A stretch of 64,000 nt of DNA from Roseomonas aeriglobus (GCA_016937575.1 JAFHKN010000002.1:2046001-2110000), one strand, 5' to 3'. Shown: positions 28,605 to 37,383, counted from the first letter of the stretch. The notes: generated from the letters alone by a model not told the origin. Made by a program: numbers and translations.

Positions 28605-29634
28605 ACAGGTGCCGCGCGAGCATCGCGGGCGGCATGCGCAGCCAGTGCGAGCGGACGAAGAAGGCAAAGCGGGTGACGGGCCGGGTCGCGCGGCCCCAAC
28701 CGTCGCGGGCCAGCAGGCGGCGGCGGTAGAGGCGGTCAGGCATGTGTCCGTGCTCCCGCGCAGGCGGGAGTCCAGGGTTACGGGCCGTTCGCCTGCGGCT
28801 CTGGGCTCCCGCCTGCGCGGGAGCACGGGTTGGGGCGTACAACGCCCCCGCCAACCGCCACGCCCTCGCGACCGCAACCTCCAGCCCGTGCATCCGCGCC
28901 CGCTCCCACAGCGCCGGCGTTGCGACCTCCGCGAACAGGCAGTGCAAGTCCCACAGGTTCCGCAAGCCGCCCGCCAGATCGCCGTCCGCGAACAGATGCG
29001 CCGCCGAATGGCAGATCATGTCGTCGCCCGACAGCACCGCCAGCCCGTCGCGCAAGCCCACCGCATCGCTGAGCATCGCCCCCGCGTCCGGCGTGATTCG
29101 TGCGGTCAGGGGCAACACCGTGTGGTGCACGTCGATCATTCGGTCCCGCTCGCGGTGGATCAGCGGAGGCAGCTCGTGCATCCACTGCCGGTAATAGGCA
29201 TCGTCGTAGGGGTCCGGCTTCACCCATTCCCACCCGGCGGCGAGCAGCGCGCGTTCGACCTCGTCGATCCGGTCGCGCGGGACCAGGATGTCGAGGTCGC
29301 CGATCGAGCGCCCCCGCCCCGCGGCAAGCCCCGCGGCGACATAGGCGGTGCCCTTCAACAGGACGACCGGCAGCCCGAGCGGCGCCAGCGCGCGACGCGC
29401 CATCTCCGCCTCCCACAGCGCCTGCACCCGTCCCTGCTCTGCCGAGGCATAGGCCGCATCCAGCAGGTGATCGGCGTGACGGGGTTTGACAACGCCGCGC
29501 ACGCGATCGGCCAAAGTGCCCGCCAGCTGCTCGGCGCGTGCCGAGGCGATGAGCTGCGTCCAGCCCGCTCCGTCCAACGTCGCGCTGCTCGCCGGGTCGC
29601 GCAACGCATGGACGAGGGATATCGCGTCTCTCAC
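28567..29634 (-). CDS. Nucleotidyltransferase-fold protein of the PqqD/HprK-type operon
   Basis: A protein of about 355 residues resembling the nucleotidyltransferase family seen beside lasso-peptide and HprK-like kinase genes. The active-site pattern is present: KGT near residue 95, then SIGDLDILVP with Asp-x-Asp near 113-115, and DVHHTVLP downstream. The start is GTG 29634, overlapping the kinase stop as GTGA; another GTG lies four codons upstream. A REP-type palindrome sits in frame and encodes about 27 residues (APAQAGAQSRRR...PPAREHG) between the catalytic part and the Arg-rich C-terminus, so this loop is probably a recent insertion. The last gene of the operon; its target is unknown. 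Confidence 0.82.
   Translation of the reverse strand: MRDAISLVHALRDPASSATLDGAGWTQLIASARAEQLAGTLADRVRGVVKPRHADHLLDAAYASAEQGRVQALWEAEMARRALAPLGLPVVLLKGTAYVAAGLAAGRGRSIGDLDILVPRDRIDEVERALLAAGWEWVKPDPYDDAYYRQWMHELPPLIHRERDRMIDVHHTVLPLTARITPDAGAMLSDAVGLRDGLAVLSGDDMICHSAAHLFADGDLAGGLRNLWDLHCLFAEVATPALWERARMHGLEVAVARAWRLAGALYAPTRAPAQAGAQSRRRTARNPGLPPAREHGHMPDRLYRRRLLARDGWGRATRPVTRFAFFVRSHWLRMPPAMLARHLFTKWRKGHRASG
28750..28826. repeat. GTGCTCCCGCG palindrome inside the nucleotidyltransferase gene
   Basis: A 77-bp palindrome with perfect 21-bp arms, starting GTGCTCCCGCGCAGGCGGGA and ending with its complement, and shorter inner repeats. Related in sequence (CGCGCAGGCGGG core) to the 93-bp REPIN-like elements elsewhere, but with a GTGCTC end. 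It keeps the host gene in frame. Confidence 0.85.
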
Positions 29635-30491
29635 AGCGCCGCCCACAGCCGCTCGACCTGCGCCAGCGCGGCGTCGGTATCAGGATAGTCGATGGCCAGG
29701 GCCGGCACGTCGCGCACCAAGCGAATCAGGGCATCGAACCCCCGCTCTCCCAGCGCGGTGTAGTTGGTCGACGCTTGCGTCAGCCGGACGAACCCCTCGG
29801 ACGGCGGCACCGTCCGCTCGGCGGCCGCAAAGCCGAAGCGTGGATATAGCACCAGCGCCGGCCGCGCCGGCTCCGCCATCCGGACGATGGCCGGCAGGTC
29901 GGGGACGAGGTGGCGCAGGTCGCCCTTCGGCGTCCCGGTCAGCAACGGCCCGAACCGCGCGTCCGGCACCGCCTGCGCCATCACGCCGACGCTCTCGTTC
30001 TTCAGGCTGACCAGCCGCGGGAACGCGTGTGCAAGGCCCGTGGCCGGATCGACGAGCGCGAATTCGTCCCCCATCAGCCGCCACCCGCGCGTCGCCAGCA
30101 AGGCGGCGAGCGTCGACTTGCCCGCCCCCGACAGTCCGGTCATCAGCAGCGCGCGCCCCTCCCGCTCGACGGCAGAGGCGTGGAGCAGCAGATAGCGTCG
30201 CTCCCCCAGGGCCAGCTGGAGGTTCATCGCCATTTCGGCCGCAAGCACGCCCCAATCGAGCGGCATTGGCACGGCATCGGGCAACGTGAAGTCACCGCCC
30301 AGCGTAATCGCCGGCCGCACCCACCGCCGCCACGGCCGCGCGGCAAACAGGCGGACGGTGTAGTCGCATACGCCGTCGATCGGTGCGGGATAATCGCGGT
30401 ACAGATCGGCGATCTGGGCGATGGGGGCACGCCAGTCGCTGCCGATGCGGAACGACGCCGGGCCGATCTGGACATGGTGGACGTGCTTCAC
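29631..30491 (-). CDS. HprK-related kinase A
   Basis: A 286-residue kinase related to HPr kinase, of the HPr-rel-A group. The P-loop GLSGAGKST is at 119-127, HASAV at 104-108 and GDEFALVD at 141-148, the spacing of HprK-like P-loop kinases. There is no HPr or PTS gene nearby, so the substrate is presumably not HPr; relatives in lasso-peptide clusters phosphorylate peptides. The start is GTG 30491, overlapping the PqqD-like stop as GTGA; the stop overlaps the nucleotidyltransferase start. Tight coupling says the three proteins work together. Confidence 0.88.
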   Translation of the reverse strand: MKHVHHVQIGPASFRIGSDWRAPIAQIADLYRDYPAPIDGVCDYTVRLFAARPWRRWVRPAITLGGDFTLPDAVPMPLDWGVLAAEMAMNLQLALGERRYLLLHASAVEREGRALLMTGLSGAGKSTLAALLATRGWRLMGDEFALVDPATGLAHAFPRLVSLKNESVGVMAQAVPDARFGPLLTGTPKGDLRHLVPDLPAIVRMAEPARPALVLYPRFGFAAAERTVPPSEGFVRLTQASTNYTALGERGFDALIRLVRDVPALAIDYPDTDAALAQVERLWAAL

Positions 30492-30757
30492 AGGCGCGAT
30501 ACCAGCCCAACGGCGTCGAGCTCGGCCAGCCGTTCGCGCAACGCGACGGGGTCGGCGTCGATCAGCTCATATTCCGTCGCGAGAAAAGCCAGCAAATCGT
30601 CGAGCGTGCGCGGCTCGGTCAGCGCTGCGAGGAGTTCCGGCACCGGGCTGTCGACGAGATGGGTGATGCCCGACGCGCGGTGATAGATGGCGGTCAGCGT
30701 GTCGAGCGGGGCGACCCGCAGCATATGCGGTGCGGCGGCGATGAAGCGCTCGCTCAC
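30488..30757 (-). CDS. PqqD-like peptide chaperone, HPr-rel-A system
   Basis: An 89-residue protein with the PqqD winged-helix pattern: an N-terminal beta part (TLTAIYHRASGITHLVDSP) and a helical part (LLAFLATEYELIDADPVALR ending LDAVGLV). PqqD proteins bind precursor peptides and present them to modifying enzymes. The start given is GTG 30757; an earlier ATG at 30787 would extend the protein through a palindromic intergenic repeat (30761-30845), which is unlikely to be original coding sequence. It is followed by the kinase gene with a GTGA overlap. Confidence 0.82.
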   Translation of the reverse strand: MSERFIAAAPHMLRVAPLDTLTAIYHRASGITHLVDSPVPELLAALTEPRTLDDLLAFLATEYELIDADPVALRERLAELDAVGLVSRL

Positions 30758-30760
30758 ATC

Positions 30761-30845
30761 CCGTTCGTGCTGAGCCTGTCGAAGCACTATACTTTCTTCC
30801 CAGAGAAAGAAGGGCAGCCCGTCGACAAGCTCAGGGCGAACGGGG
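30761..30845. repeat. Palindromic repeat with CCGTTCG...GTCGA arms
   Basis: An 85-bp element with inverted arms CCGTTCGTGCTGAGCCTGTC and GTCGACAAGCTCAGGGCGAA, the pattern of a repeat common between genes in sphingomonads. An inner hairpin CTTTCT-TCCCAG-AGAAAG lies in the middle. It sits between the Tat-signal gene and the PqqD-like gene, just ahead of the latter's start. Confidence 0.8.
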
Positions 30846-30881
30846 TGAGGCCTGTCCGCTCGGGGCGAACGAAGACCTTCG

Positions 30882-31274
30882 CTAGCCCCGCGGCATCTGC
30901 AACGATGCGAAGCAGGTGAAGCCGCTTTGCCCCGACTGCAGCCGGCGGATATAGTTGGTATAGGCCTTCGACTGATCGTAATTCGTGCCCGGCAATTGCC
31001 CGCCGGACATCGCGCGCTTCACGTCTTCGCCCTTGAACGCGCCGCTTGCGGGCGGAAAGGCGCCGGGCGTGCCCGGATCGACCAGCGAGCCGTCGGCGGC
31101 GATATATTTCCCCGCTCGCGCGGGATCCGGCACCGGGATCTCGCACGTCAGGACCGAGCCTGCGGCCTGCGCGAGCGCCGGACGGATCGACACGACCGCG
31201 GATGCGCCGATCGCGCCCAATTGCAGGGCGCGGCGGCGGGTGGTGCCGCCGGTGATGTCGCTGTCATCGCTCAT
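30882..31274 (-). CDS. Tat-signal small protein, candidate substrate of the PqqD/HprK/NTase operon
   Basis: A 130-residue protein. A twin-arginine signal (TTRRRALQLGAIGASAVVSI, cleavage near ALAQA at 34-36) is followed by a mature part of about 95 residues with two Cys (44 and 121), a Pro/Gly-rich middle and a Ser/Gln/Gly-rich C-terminus (LQSGQSGFTCFASLQMPRG). Not a recognised family. The ATG 31274 begins the Tat signal; the open frame upstream is antisense to phoR. It is the first gene ahead of pqqD-like, kinase and nucleotidyltransferase. Tat exports folded proteins after cytoplasmic maturation, which suits a protein modified before export; this is inference. Confidence 0.78.
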   Translation of the reverse strand: MSDDSDITGGTTRRRALQLGAIGASAVVSIRPALAQAAGSVLTCEIPVPDPARAGKYIAADGSLVDPGTPGAFPPASGAFKGEDVKRAMSGGQLPGTNYDQSKAYTNYIRRLQSGQSGFTCFASLQMPRG

Positions 31275-31370
31275 GGTCGGCCTTTCTGCACGCATACGCC
31301 TTTCACAATCGTAAAGTGTGCGCAAGCGGCCCCTTGGCCATGGTGTCCCATCTCGGCTAGGCACGAGCAT

Positions 31371-32561
31371 ATGGGGATGGGGCGCCGCTTGCCGATGCTG
31401 CTTGCGATGGCGTTGGTCGTGGTCGCCACGGCTGCGATGGCCGTCGTCACGCGCGATGCGTCCGCGGCCGGGATCATGCTGGTCTTCGGCATCGCCGCGG
31501 TACTGGTCGCGGCCAGCGCGCCGGCGCCAACGTATCGCCCGCCCATCGACGATCGGAAAAGCGACGGACCCGATGCCGACGCCCTGCTCGACGCGCTCGA
31601 CGACCCGGTCGTCGTCATCGCCGGGACGCGCGTCGTACGCGCCAACCGCGCGGCACGCGCGCTGCTGGGCGATCACATCGCGGGCGAGGACGTTCGCCTG
31701 GCCATCCGCCACCCGGCCGCCGCCGAACGCCTGCTACAGATCACGCCCGACGACGGGATGGTCGAGCTGGTGGGTCTCGGCGCGCGCGACCAGCATTGGG
31801 CGATGCGGGTCAAGACCGCTGCCGACCACCGGCTGATTCACCTATCCGATCGCACCGCCAGCGCCGCCGCCGACCGCATCCGTGTCGATTTCGTTGCCAA
31901 CGCCAGCCACGAACTGCGCACCCCGCTCGCCTCGCTGCTCGGCTTCATCGAAACCTTGCGCGAAGGGGCGGGCGACGAGCCCGCCATCCGCGAGCGCTTC
32001 CTGAGCGTGATGGACGACGAGGCGCGACGGATGGAGCGGCTGGTCGGCGACCTGATGAGCCTCAGCCGGATCGAGGCGGAGAAGTTCCGCATTCCCGAAA
32101 CGCCGGTCGATCTGGCCGAACTCGGTCGCGACGTCTGCCGGGAGCTGTCGGCGAACGGCAACCCCCGCGGTGCCGACCTGGCGCTCGACGTGACCGAGCC
32201 CGCCAGCGTGCTCGGCGATCGGGTGCAGCTGTCGCAATTGCTCCACAACCTCGCGGGCAATGCGATGAAATACGGCCGTGCCGGCACGCCGGTGACGATC
32301 ACGATCGCGCCGGAGGGGGACGCGATGGTCCGCGTCGCGGTGTCCGACCAGGGCGACGGCATCGCCCCCGAACATCTGCCGCGCCTGACCGAGCGTTTCT
32401 ACCGCGTCGATCCGGGGCGCAGCCGCGCGATCGGCGGCACCGGGCTTGGCCTGGCGATCGTCAAGCACATCGTCGAGCGGCACCGCGGACGCCTGCGGAT
32501 CGACAGTGCGGTGGGCGAAGGGACGACCGTGACGGCCCTACTGCCTGCAACGCCGCGCTAG
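31371..32561 (+). CDS. phoR: PhoR, phosphate-regulon sensor histidine kinase
   Basis: A 396-residue membrane kinase that phosphorylates PhoB when phosphate is low. Two hydrophobic segments occur in residues 8-48, a PAS-like region in about 70-160, H-box NASHELRTP with His180, and an ATPase domain with NLAGNAMKYG, DQGDGI and GGTGLGLAIVKHIV. The ATG at 31371 gives the first membrane segment; the longer open frame upstream overlaps the Tat-protein gene and is discarded. It is followed by pstS after a 218-bp gap. The end of the locus encodes PhoB, the expected partner. Confidence 0.94.
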   Translation: MGMGRRLPMLLAMALVVVATAAMAVVTRDASAAGIMLVFGIAAVLVAASAPAPTYRPPIDDRKSDGPDADALLDALDDPVVVIAGTRVVRANRAARALLGDHIAGEDVRLAIRHPAAAERLLQITPDDGMVELVGLGARDQHWAMRVKTAADHRLIHLSDRTASAAADRIRVDFVANASHELRTPLASLLGFIETLREGAGDEPAIRERFLSVMDDEARRMERLVGDLMSLSRIEAEKFRIPETPVDLAELGRDVCRELSANGNPRGADLALDVTEPASVLGDRVQLSQLLHNLAGNAMKYGRAGTPVTITIAPEGDAMVRVAVSDQGDGIAPEHLPRLTERFYRVDPGRSRAIGGTGLGLAIVKHIVERHRGRLRIDSAVGEGTTVTALLPATPR

Positions 32562-32567
32562 CCTCTA

Positions 32568-32682
32568 TCCCCCTGCAAGGAGAGGTGGCGCGCGATAGCG
32601 CGTCGGAGGGGTGGGCCTCTCCCGATAGCCGGGCCCCCCTTCGCCGGCCCTGCGGCGTGCCGCCTCTTCTTGCAGGGGAGGA
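32568..32682. repeat. CCCCTGCAAGG long palindromic repeat, copy 1
   Basis: An element of about 115 bp with inverted ends CCCCTGCAAGGAGAGGTGGC and GCCTCTTCTTGCAGGGGAGG, and inner GCGCGATAGCGCG. Same family as 62991-63109. It sits between phoR and pstS, upstream of the candidate Pho box. Confidence 0.75.
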
Positions 32683-32701
32683 AGTGGTAGGACCTTGATC
32701 G

Positions 32702-32719
32702 CTGTCATCAGGACGTAAC
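32702..32719 (+). promoter_or_regulatory. Candidate Pho box upstream of pstS
   Basis: CTGTCAT-N4-ACGTAAC at 32702-32719, about 60 bp before the pstS start. The first half-site is a perfect match to the PhoB-binding CTGTCAT and the second agrees at the GTAA core. The position upstream of the pst operon fits PhoB control. No good -10 is visible. Confidence 0.5.
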
Positions 32720-32779
32720 GAAAGCGCAACAGGGCAATTCCAGGCGCATGACGAGTCGCGCCGGGGAGCATGGGGCACG

Positions 32780-33817
32780 GTGAGGCGACAAGTGCGATCG
32801 ATGGCGGCGACGGGGGCGGCGCTGCTGGCGCTGGCCGGCTGCGACGGCGGCACGACGCGCGACCAGATCCGCATCGTCGGATCGTCGACCGTCTATCCCT
32901 TCACCACCGCCGTCGCCGAAAATTTCGTCAACAGCCGCGGTCTGAAGCCGCCGGTGATCGAATCGACCGGCACCGGCTCCGGCGTGAAGCTGTTCTGCGG
33001 CGGCATCGGCCCAGGGCATCCCGACGTGCTGAACGCCAGTCGCCGGATCAAGCCGGCCGAGTTCGCCGCATGCCGCAAGAACGGCGTCACCGATATTCTC
33101 GAAATCCGCATCGGCACCGACGGCATTGCGCTGGCGGAATCGAACGCAGGGCCGAAGCTGAAGCTGACCCGTGCCGACGTCTACCGCGCGCTGGCCGCCA
33201 CGCCGGACGGCAAGCCCAACACGCGTCGGACGTGGGCCGACGTCAACCCGGCGCTGCCGGCGATCCCGATCCAGTTCTACGGCCCGCCCTCGACCAGCGG
33301 CACGCGCGACGCCTTTGCGGAACTCGTGCTGGTCCCCGCCTGCGAGGCGGCGAACCACCAGGCCAAGGCGCTGAAGGACAAGGACCCCGACGCCTTCGCC
33401 AACCTCTGCACCAAGCTGCGCGACGACGGAGCCTATGTCGACAAGGGCGAGAACGACAATCTGATCGTCCAGAATCTGACGACCAATCCGAACGCCATCG
33501 GCATTTTCGGCTATAGCTATCTCGAGGAGAACGCCGACCGGCTGCACGGCGTGCCGCTCGACGGCGTTGCGCCCAGCTATCGGACGATTTCCGATGGCAC
33601 TTATCCCGGTGCGCGCCCGCTGTTCATCTATGTGAAGAAGGCGCATCTGCGCGCGGTGCCGGGGCTGCGCGAGTTCGTCGCCGATTACGCCAAGGCCTGG
33701 AACCCCGGTGGCCCGCTCACGCGCCGCGGCCTGATCGCCGCGTCGTCGGCCGAGCGCGCCGCCTCGGCCCGCATCATCGCGGAGGGCATTGTCTTGACTC
33801 CGGCGAGCTTCAAATGA
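32780..33817 (+). CDS. pstS: PstS, periplasmic phosphate-binding lipoprotein
   Basis: A 345-residue substrate-binding protein of the high-affinity phosphate ABC transporter. The signal ends in a lipobox LLALAGC with Cys21, so it is membrane-tethered. Phosphate-binding loops include VGSSTVYPFT near 34-43, STGTGSG near 62-68 and PPSTSGTRDAF near 173-183, as in the PBP-like-2 type PstS. The start is GTG 32780, with ATG 32801 the alternative. The stop overlaps the pstC start as ATGA. First gene of pstSCAB-phoU-phoB. Confidence 0.95.
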   Translation: MRRQVRSMAATGAALLALAGCDGGTTRDQIRIVGSSTVYPFTTAVAENFVNSRGLKPPVIESTGTGSGVKLFCGGIGPGHPDVLNASRRIKPAEFAACRKNGVTDILEIRIGTDGIALAESNAGPKLKLTRADVYRALAATPDGKPNTRRTWADVNPALPAIPIQFYGPPSTSGTRDAFAELVLVPACEAANHQAKALKDKDPDAFANLCTKLRDDGAYVDKGENDNLIVQNLTTNPNAIGIFGYSYLEENADRLHGVPLDGVAPSYRTISDGTYPGARPLFIYVKKAHLRAVPGLREFVADYAKAWNPGGPLTRRGLIAASSAERAASARIIAEGIVLTPASFK

Positions 33818-35190
33818 CGCCATTCGCGCTCTTCGTCATCATCGTCGGGCTGGGCCTGATCGGCTGGCTCACTGCCCGCACGCGTGCACTGGCGCAGGCT
33901 GCGACCAGCCCGGTGCGACCCAATTCGCTGCCCGGCCAGCATGGATCCTATGTCGCGCTGTGGACGGTCCTCCCGGCGCTTGCCTTCCTCGCGCTCTGGT
34001 CGGCGATCAGTCCGTCGTTGATCACGGCGTCCGCGCTCGCCGATCCGGCCGCCGGTGTCTTGCCCGCCACCGGGTACGAACGCGACATGATCCTGAATGA
34101 AGCGCGCAGTCTGGCAAGCGGCAGTGCCTATGGCGCCTTTTTCACCCAGTCCGAAGCGCTCGCGCCCGCCTTTGCCGCGGCGATGGCCAAGTTCCGCTGG
34201 ATCGGCGCGATCGTCGCGCTGCTGCTCGCCTTTGCAGGGGGCGCCTTCGCCTACACGCGCGTCTCACCCAGCTTGCGCGCACGCACCCGCGTCGAGCGCG
34301 GGGTGATGCTGATTCTGCTCGTGGCATCGCTCATTGCGATCCTGACCACGCTCGGCATCTTCCTGAGCCTCGTCTTCGAGAGCGTGCGCTTCTTCCGCAT
34401 CGTGCCGGTCACCGATTTCCTGTTCGGCACGCACTGGAGCCCGCAGATCATCAGCGCGAAGGACCCGGGCGCGTCGCTCGGCGCCGTTCCGTTGTTCTGG
34501 GGCACCTTCTTCATCGGCGCGGTGATCGCGATGATCGTCGCCATCCCGTTCGGGCTGATGAGCGCGATCTATCTGACGCAGTACGCGCAGCCGGGCTTCC
34601 GGCGCTGGATGAAGCCGGCGCTTGAAATGCTCGCGGGCGTGCCGACCGTGGTCTACGGCTATTTCGCCGCGCTGACCGTCGGGCCGGCGATCCGGCAGGT
34701 CGCGGTCGCGCTGGGCATGCCCTATGCCTCGTCGGAGAGCGCGCTGTCGGCGGGCCTCGTCATGGGCGTGATGATCATCCCGTTCGTGTCGTCGATGGCT
34801 GATGACTCGATTGCCGCCGTGCCGACCTCAATGCGTGACGGCAGCCTCGCCATGGGGGCGACGACCAACGAGACGATCCGCAAGGTGCTGCTCCCCGCGG
34901 CGCTCCCCGGCGTCGTCGCCGGCATCCTGCTGGCGGTGTCCAGGGCGATCGGCGAGACGATGATCGTCGTCATGGCGGCATCCGGCGCCGCGACGATCAC
35001 GCTCAACCCGTTCGAAAGTGCGACCACGGTCACCAAGCAGATCGTCGACCTGCTGACGGGCGAAGCGGAGTTCGACAGCCCGAAGACGCTCGCCGCCTTC
35101 GCGCTGGGGCTCACGCTCTTCGCGATCACCTTCCTCCTCAACGTCGTCGCGCTGAACGTCGTCAAGAAATATCGGGAGGCGTATGAATAG
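33814..35190 (+). CDS. pstC: PstC, phosphate ABC transporter permease
   Basis: An integral membrane subunit of 458 residues, longer than the roughly 320 of E. coli PstC because of an N-terminal extension with additional membrane segments (about 2-20, 45-65 and 125-145), the form usual in alphaproteobacteria. The permease core has about six helices and the ABC-interacting EAA-like loop with TSMRDGSLAMGATTNETIRK near 340-359. It starts with an overlap to pstS and its end overlaps the pstA start by 8 bp. Confidence 0.94.
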   Translation: MTPFALFVIIVGLGLIGWLTARTRALAQAATSPVRPNSLPGQHGSYVALWTVLPALAFLALWSAISPSLITASALADPAAGVLPATGYERDMILNEARSLASGSAYGAFFTQSEALAPAFAAAMAKFRWIGAIVALLLAFAGGAFAYTRVSPSLRARTRVERGVMLILLVASLIAILTTLGIFLSLVFESVRFFRIVPVTDFLFGTHWSPQIISAKDPGASLGAVPLFWGTFFIGAVIAMIVAIPFGLMSAIYLTQYAQPGFRRWMKPALEMLAGVPTVVYGYFAALTVGPAIRQVAVALGMPYASSESALSAGLVMGVMIIPFVSSMADDSIAAVPTSMRDGSLAMGATTNETIRKVLLPAALPGVVAGILLAVSRAIGETMIVVMAASGAATITLNPFESATTVTKQIVDLLTGEAEFDSPKTLAAFALGLTLFAITFLLNVVALNVVKKYREAYE

Positions 35191-36484
35191 CTCCGCGCTC
35201 GTCGCCGGCGTGCCCGCGCAAGGGGCCGAGCCTGCCCGCCGTGCGCCGACCGACTGGCGGACGGACGCGATGCAGCGCCGTATCCGCCGCCGCTACGCCG
35301 CCGAACGCCGCTTTCGCCTGATGGGGCTGGCCGCCGTCGTGCTGTCGGGGGCGTTCCTCGCCTTTCTGCTCGTCACGATGATGGCGAGCGGCCTGCGCGG
35401 CTTCCAGCGCACCGAAGTCACGCTGTCGCTCGATTTCCAATCGATGGCGCTGCCGGTCACGCCCGCGCAGCTGGCGGGCCCCGGCGCCGATCTGGCGCTG
35501 GCGGGGGCGGAACTGCAGGACAAGGTGTCGGGCGCGGCGGAAAATGCCTTCGGGCCCGGCGGGTCGGCGTATATCGCCGACACCGCCTGGCTGGCGGTCC
35601 GCGATGCGATCAAGGCCGATCCGGCGATCCTCAAGACCCGCGCGGCGATTCCGGTGCCCGCGTCGACCGGCATCGACCTGGCCGCGCGCGGCGAAGGCAA
35701 GCCGGCGGACGAGGCGGTCGTGGCGCGGCTCGCGGGACTGAAGCTGATCTCGACCGGCTTCAACTGGCCGTTCTTCACGCGCGCCGACGCGACCGATCCG
35801 GGTGCCGTCGGCATCTGGGGCGCACTGAAGGGCTCGCTGATGACGATGCTCGTCACGCTCCTCCTCGCTTTCCCGGTCGGCGTGCTGTCGGCAGTCTATC
35901 TGGAGGAATATGCGCCGAAGAACCGCTGGACCGACCTGATCGAGGTGTCGATCAACAATCTGGCCGCCGTTCCCTCGATCATCTTCGGCCTGCTCGGGCT
36001 CGCGGTCTTCCTCGGCACCTTCGGCCTGCCGCGCTCCGCGCCGATCGTCGGCGGCATGACGCTGGCGCTGATGATCATGCCGGTCATCGTCATCGCCGGA
36101 CGCAACGCGATCAAGGCGGTGCCGCCGTCGATCCGCGACGCAGCACTCGGCATCGGGGCCAGCCGCATCCAGGTCGTGTTCCACCATGTCCTGCCCCTCG
36201 CCCTCCCCGGCATCCTGACCGGTACGATCATCGGCATGGCGCGTGCGCTGGGCGAAACCGCGCCGCTCCTCATGATCGGCATGCGCGCCTTCATCGCCTC
36301 ACCCCCCGAAGGGTTCAGCGATCCCGCCACCGTATTGCCGGTGCAGATCTTCCTTTGGTCGGACGAGGTCGGGCGCGGCTTCGTCGAGAAGACGTCGGCC
36401 GCCATCCTGGTGCTGCTCGCCGTCCTGCTGGCGATGAACGCGCTCGCCATCTACCTCCGCAACAAGTTCGAGACCCGCTGGTGA
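35183..36484 (+). CDS. pstA: PstA, phosphate ABC transporter permease
   Basis: A 433-residue permease subunit. After a cytoplasmic N-terminus and one membrane segment (about 47-67) there is a non-membrane region of about 140 residues (70-210), a DUF3333-type extension absent from E. coli PstA, then the permease core with [20 protein letters not shown] and the EAA loop [20 protein letters not shown]. The stop overlaps the pstB GTG as GTGA. It partners PstC in the membrane channel. Confidence 0.94.
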   Translation: MNSSALVAGVPAQGAEPARRAPTDWRTDAMQRRIRRRYAAERRFRLMGLAAVVLSGAFLAFLLVTMMASGLRGFQRTEVTLSLDFQSMALPVTPAQLAGPGADLALAGAELQDKVSGAAENAFGPGGSAYIADTAWLAVRDAIKADPAILKTRAAIPVPASTGIDLAARGEGKPADEAVVARLAGLKLISTGFNWPFFTRADATDPGAVGIWGALKGSLMTMLVTLLLAFPVGVLSAVYLEEYAPKNRWTDLIEVSINNLAAVPSIIFGLLGLAVFLGTFGLPRSAPIVGGMTLALMIMPVIVIAGRNAIKAVPPSIRDAALGIGASRIQVVFHHVLPLALPGILTGTIIGMARALGETAPLLMIGMRAFIASPPEGFSDPATVLPVQIFLWSDEVGRGFVEKTSAAILVLLAVLLAMNALAIYLRNKFETRW

Positions 36485-37248
36485 CGCTTCAGACTCCAAA
36501 GCTTTCGGCGCAGAACGTCAGCGTCTTCTATGGCGCCAAGCAGGCCGTGCGCGACGTGTCGATCGCCATGTCGATGGACGAGGTGACCGCATTCATCGGT
36601 CCGTCGGGCTGCGGCAAATCGACCTTCCTGCGCACGCTCAACCGGATGAACGACACCATTCCCTCGGCGCGGGTGCAGGGCGAAATCCTGCTCGACGGCG
36701 AGGACATTTATGCCCCGTCGATGGACGTCGTGCAGCTGCGCGCCCGGGTCGGCATGGTGTTCCAGAAGCCCAATCCCTTCCCCAAGTCGATCTTCGAGAA
36801 TGTCGCCTACGGCCCGCGCATCCATGGGCTGGCCAGCGGCAAGGCGGAGCTGACCGAGATCGTCGAACGCTCGCTGAAGCGCGCCGGCCTCTGGGACGAA
36901 GTGAAGGATCGTCTCGACGACAGCGGCACCGCGCTGTCGGGTGGCCAGCAGCAGCGCTTGTGCATCGCCCGCGCCATCGCGGTCGATCCGGAAGTCATCC
37001 TGATGGACGAGCCCTGTTCGGCGCTCGACCCGATCGCGACCGCGCGAATCGAGGAGCTGATCGCCGACCTGCGCGGCAAATATGCGATCGTGATCGTCAC
37101 GCACAACATGCAGCAGGCCGCCCGCGTGTCGCAGCGCACGGCGTTCTTCCACCTGGGCGAGCTTGTCGAATACGGCCTGACCGACGAGATCTTCACCGCG
37201 CCCCGCCAGCCGCGGACGAAGGATTACATCACGGGGCGCTATGGGTGA
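36481..37248 (+). CDS. pstB: PstB, phosphate ABC transporter ATP-binding protein
   Basis: A 255-residue ATPase that drives phosphate import. Walker [10 protein letters not shown], PstB-specific [16 protein letters not shown], signature [16 protein letters not shown], Walker [13 protein letters not shown] and the switch His in VTHNMQQA are all present. The GTG at 36481 overlaps the pstA stop and begins at the normal family N-terminus; the longer upstream frame lies inside pstA. A REPIN-like element follows before phoU. Confidence 0.96.
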   Translation: MTLQTPKLSAQNVSVFYGAKQAVRDVSIAMSMDEVTAFIGPSGCGKSTFLRTLNRMNDTIPSARVQGEILLDGEDIYAPSMDVVQLRARVGMVFQKPNPFPKSIFENVAYGPRIHGLASGKAELTEIVERSLKRAGLWDEVKDRLDDSGTALSGGQQQRLCIARAIAVDPEVILMDEPCSALDPIATARIEELIADLRGKYAIVIVTHNMQQAARVSQRTAFFHLGELVEYGLTDEIFTAPRQPRTKDYITGRYG

Positions 37249-37266
37249 TGACCCGCACCAACCATT

Positions 37267-37359
37267 GTCATCCCTGCGAAGGCGGGGATAAATTCTGGCT
37301 GACGTCTCGATAGATAAGTTCGTTCAGCCACAATGTATTCCCGCCTTCGCGGGAATGAA
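37267..37359. repeat. REPIN-like palindromic element, copy 3 (inside the pst operon)
   Basis: A 93-bp palindrome with arms GTCATCCCTGCGAAGGCGGG and CCCGCCTTCGCGGGAATGA, inner motifs ATTCTGGCTGACG and GTTCAGCCACAATG. It sits between pstB and phoU, splitting transporter from regulator genes; a transcript hairpin here could separate their expression. Confidence 0.85.
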
Positions 37360-37383
37360 GACCGAGAGGTCAGGAGCAGAGAC

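Noticed and set aside
30787..30881. Upstream extension of the PqqD-like protein (ATG 30787)
   Set aside because: The added residues are encoded by a palindromic intergenic repeat, so the later GTG 30757 is preferred.
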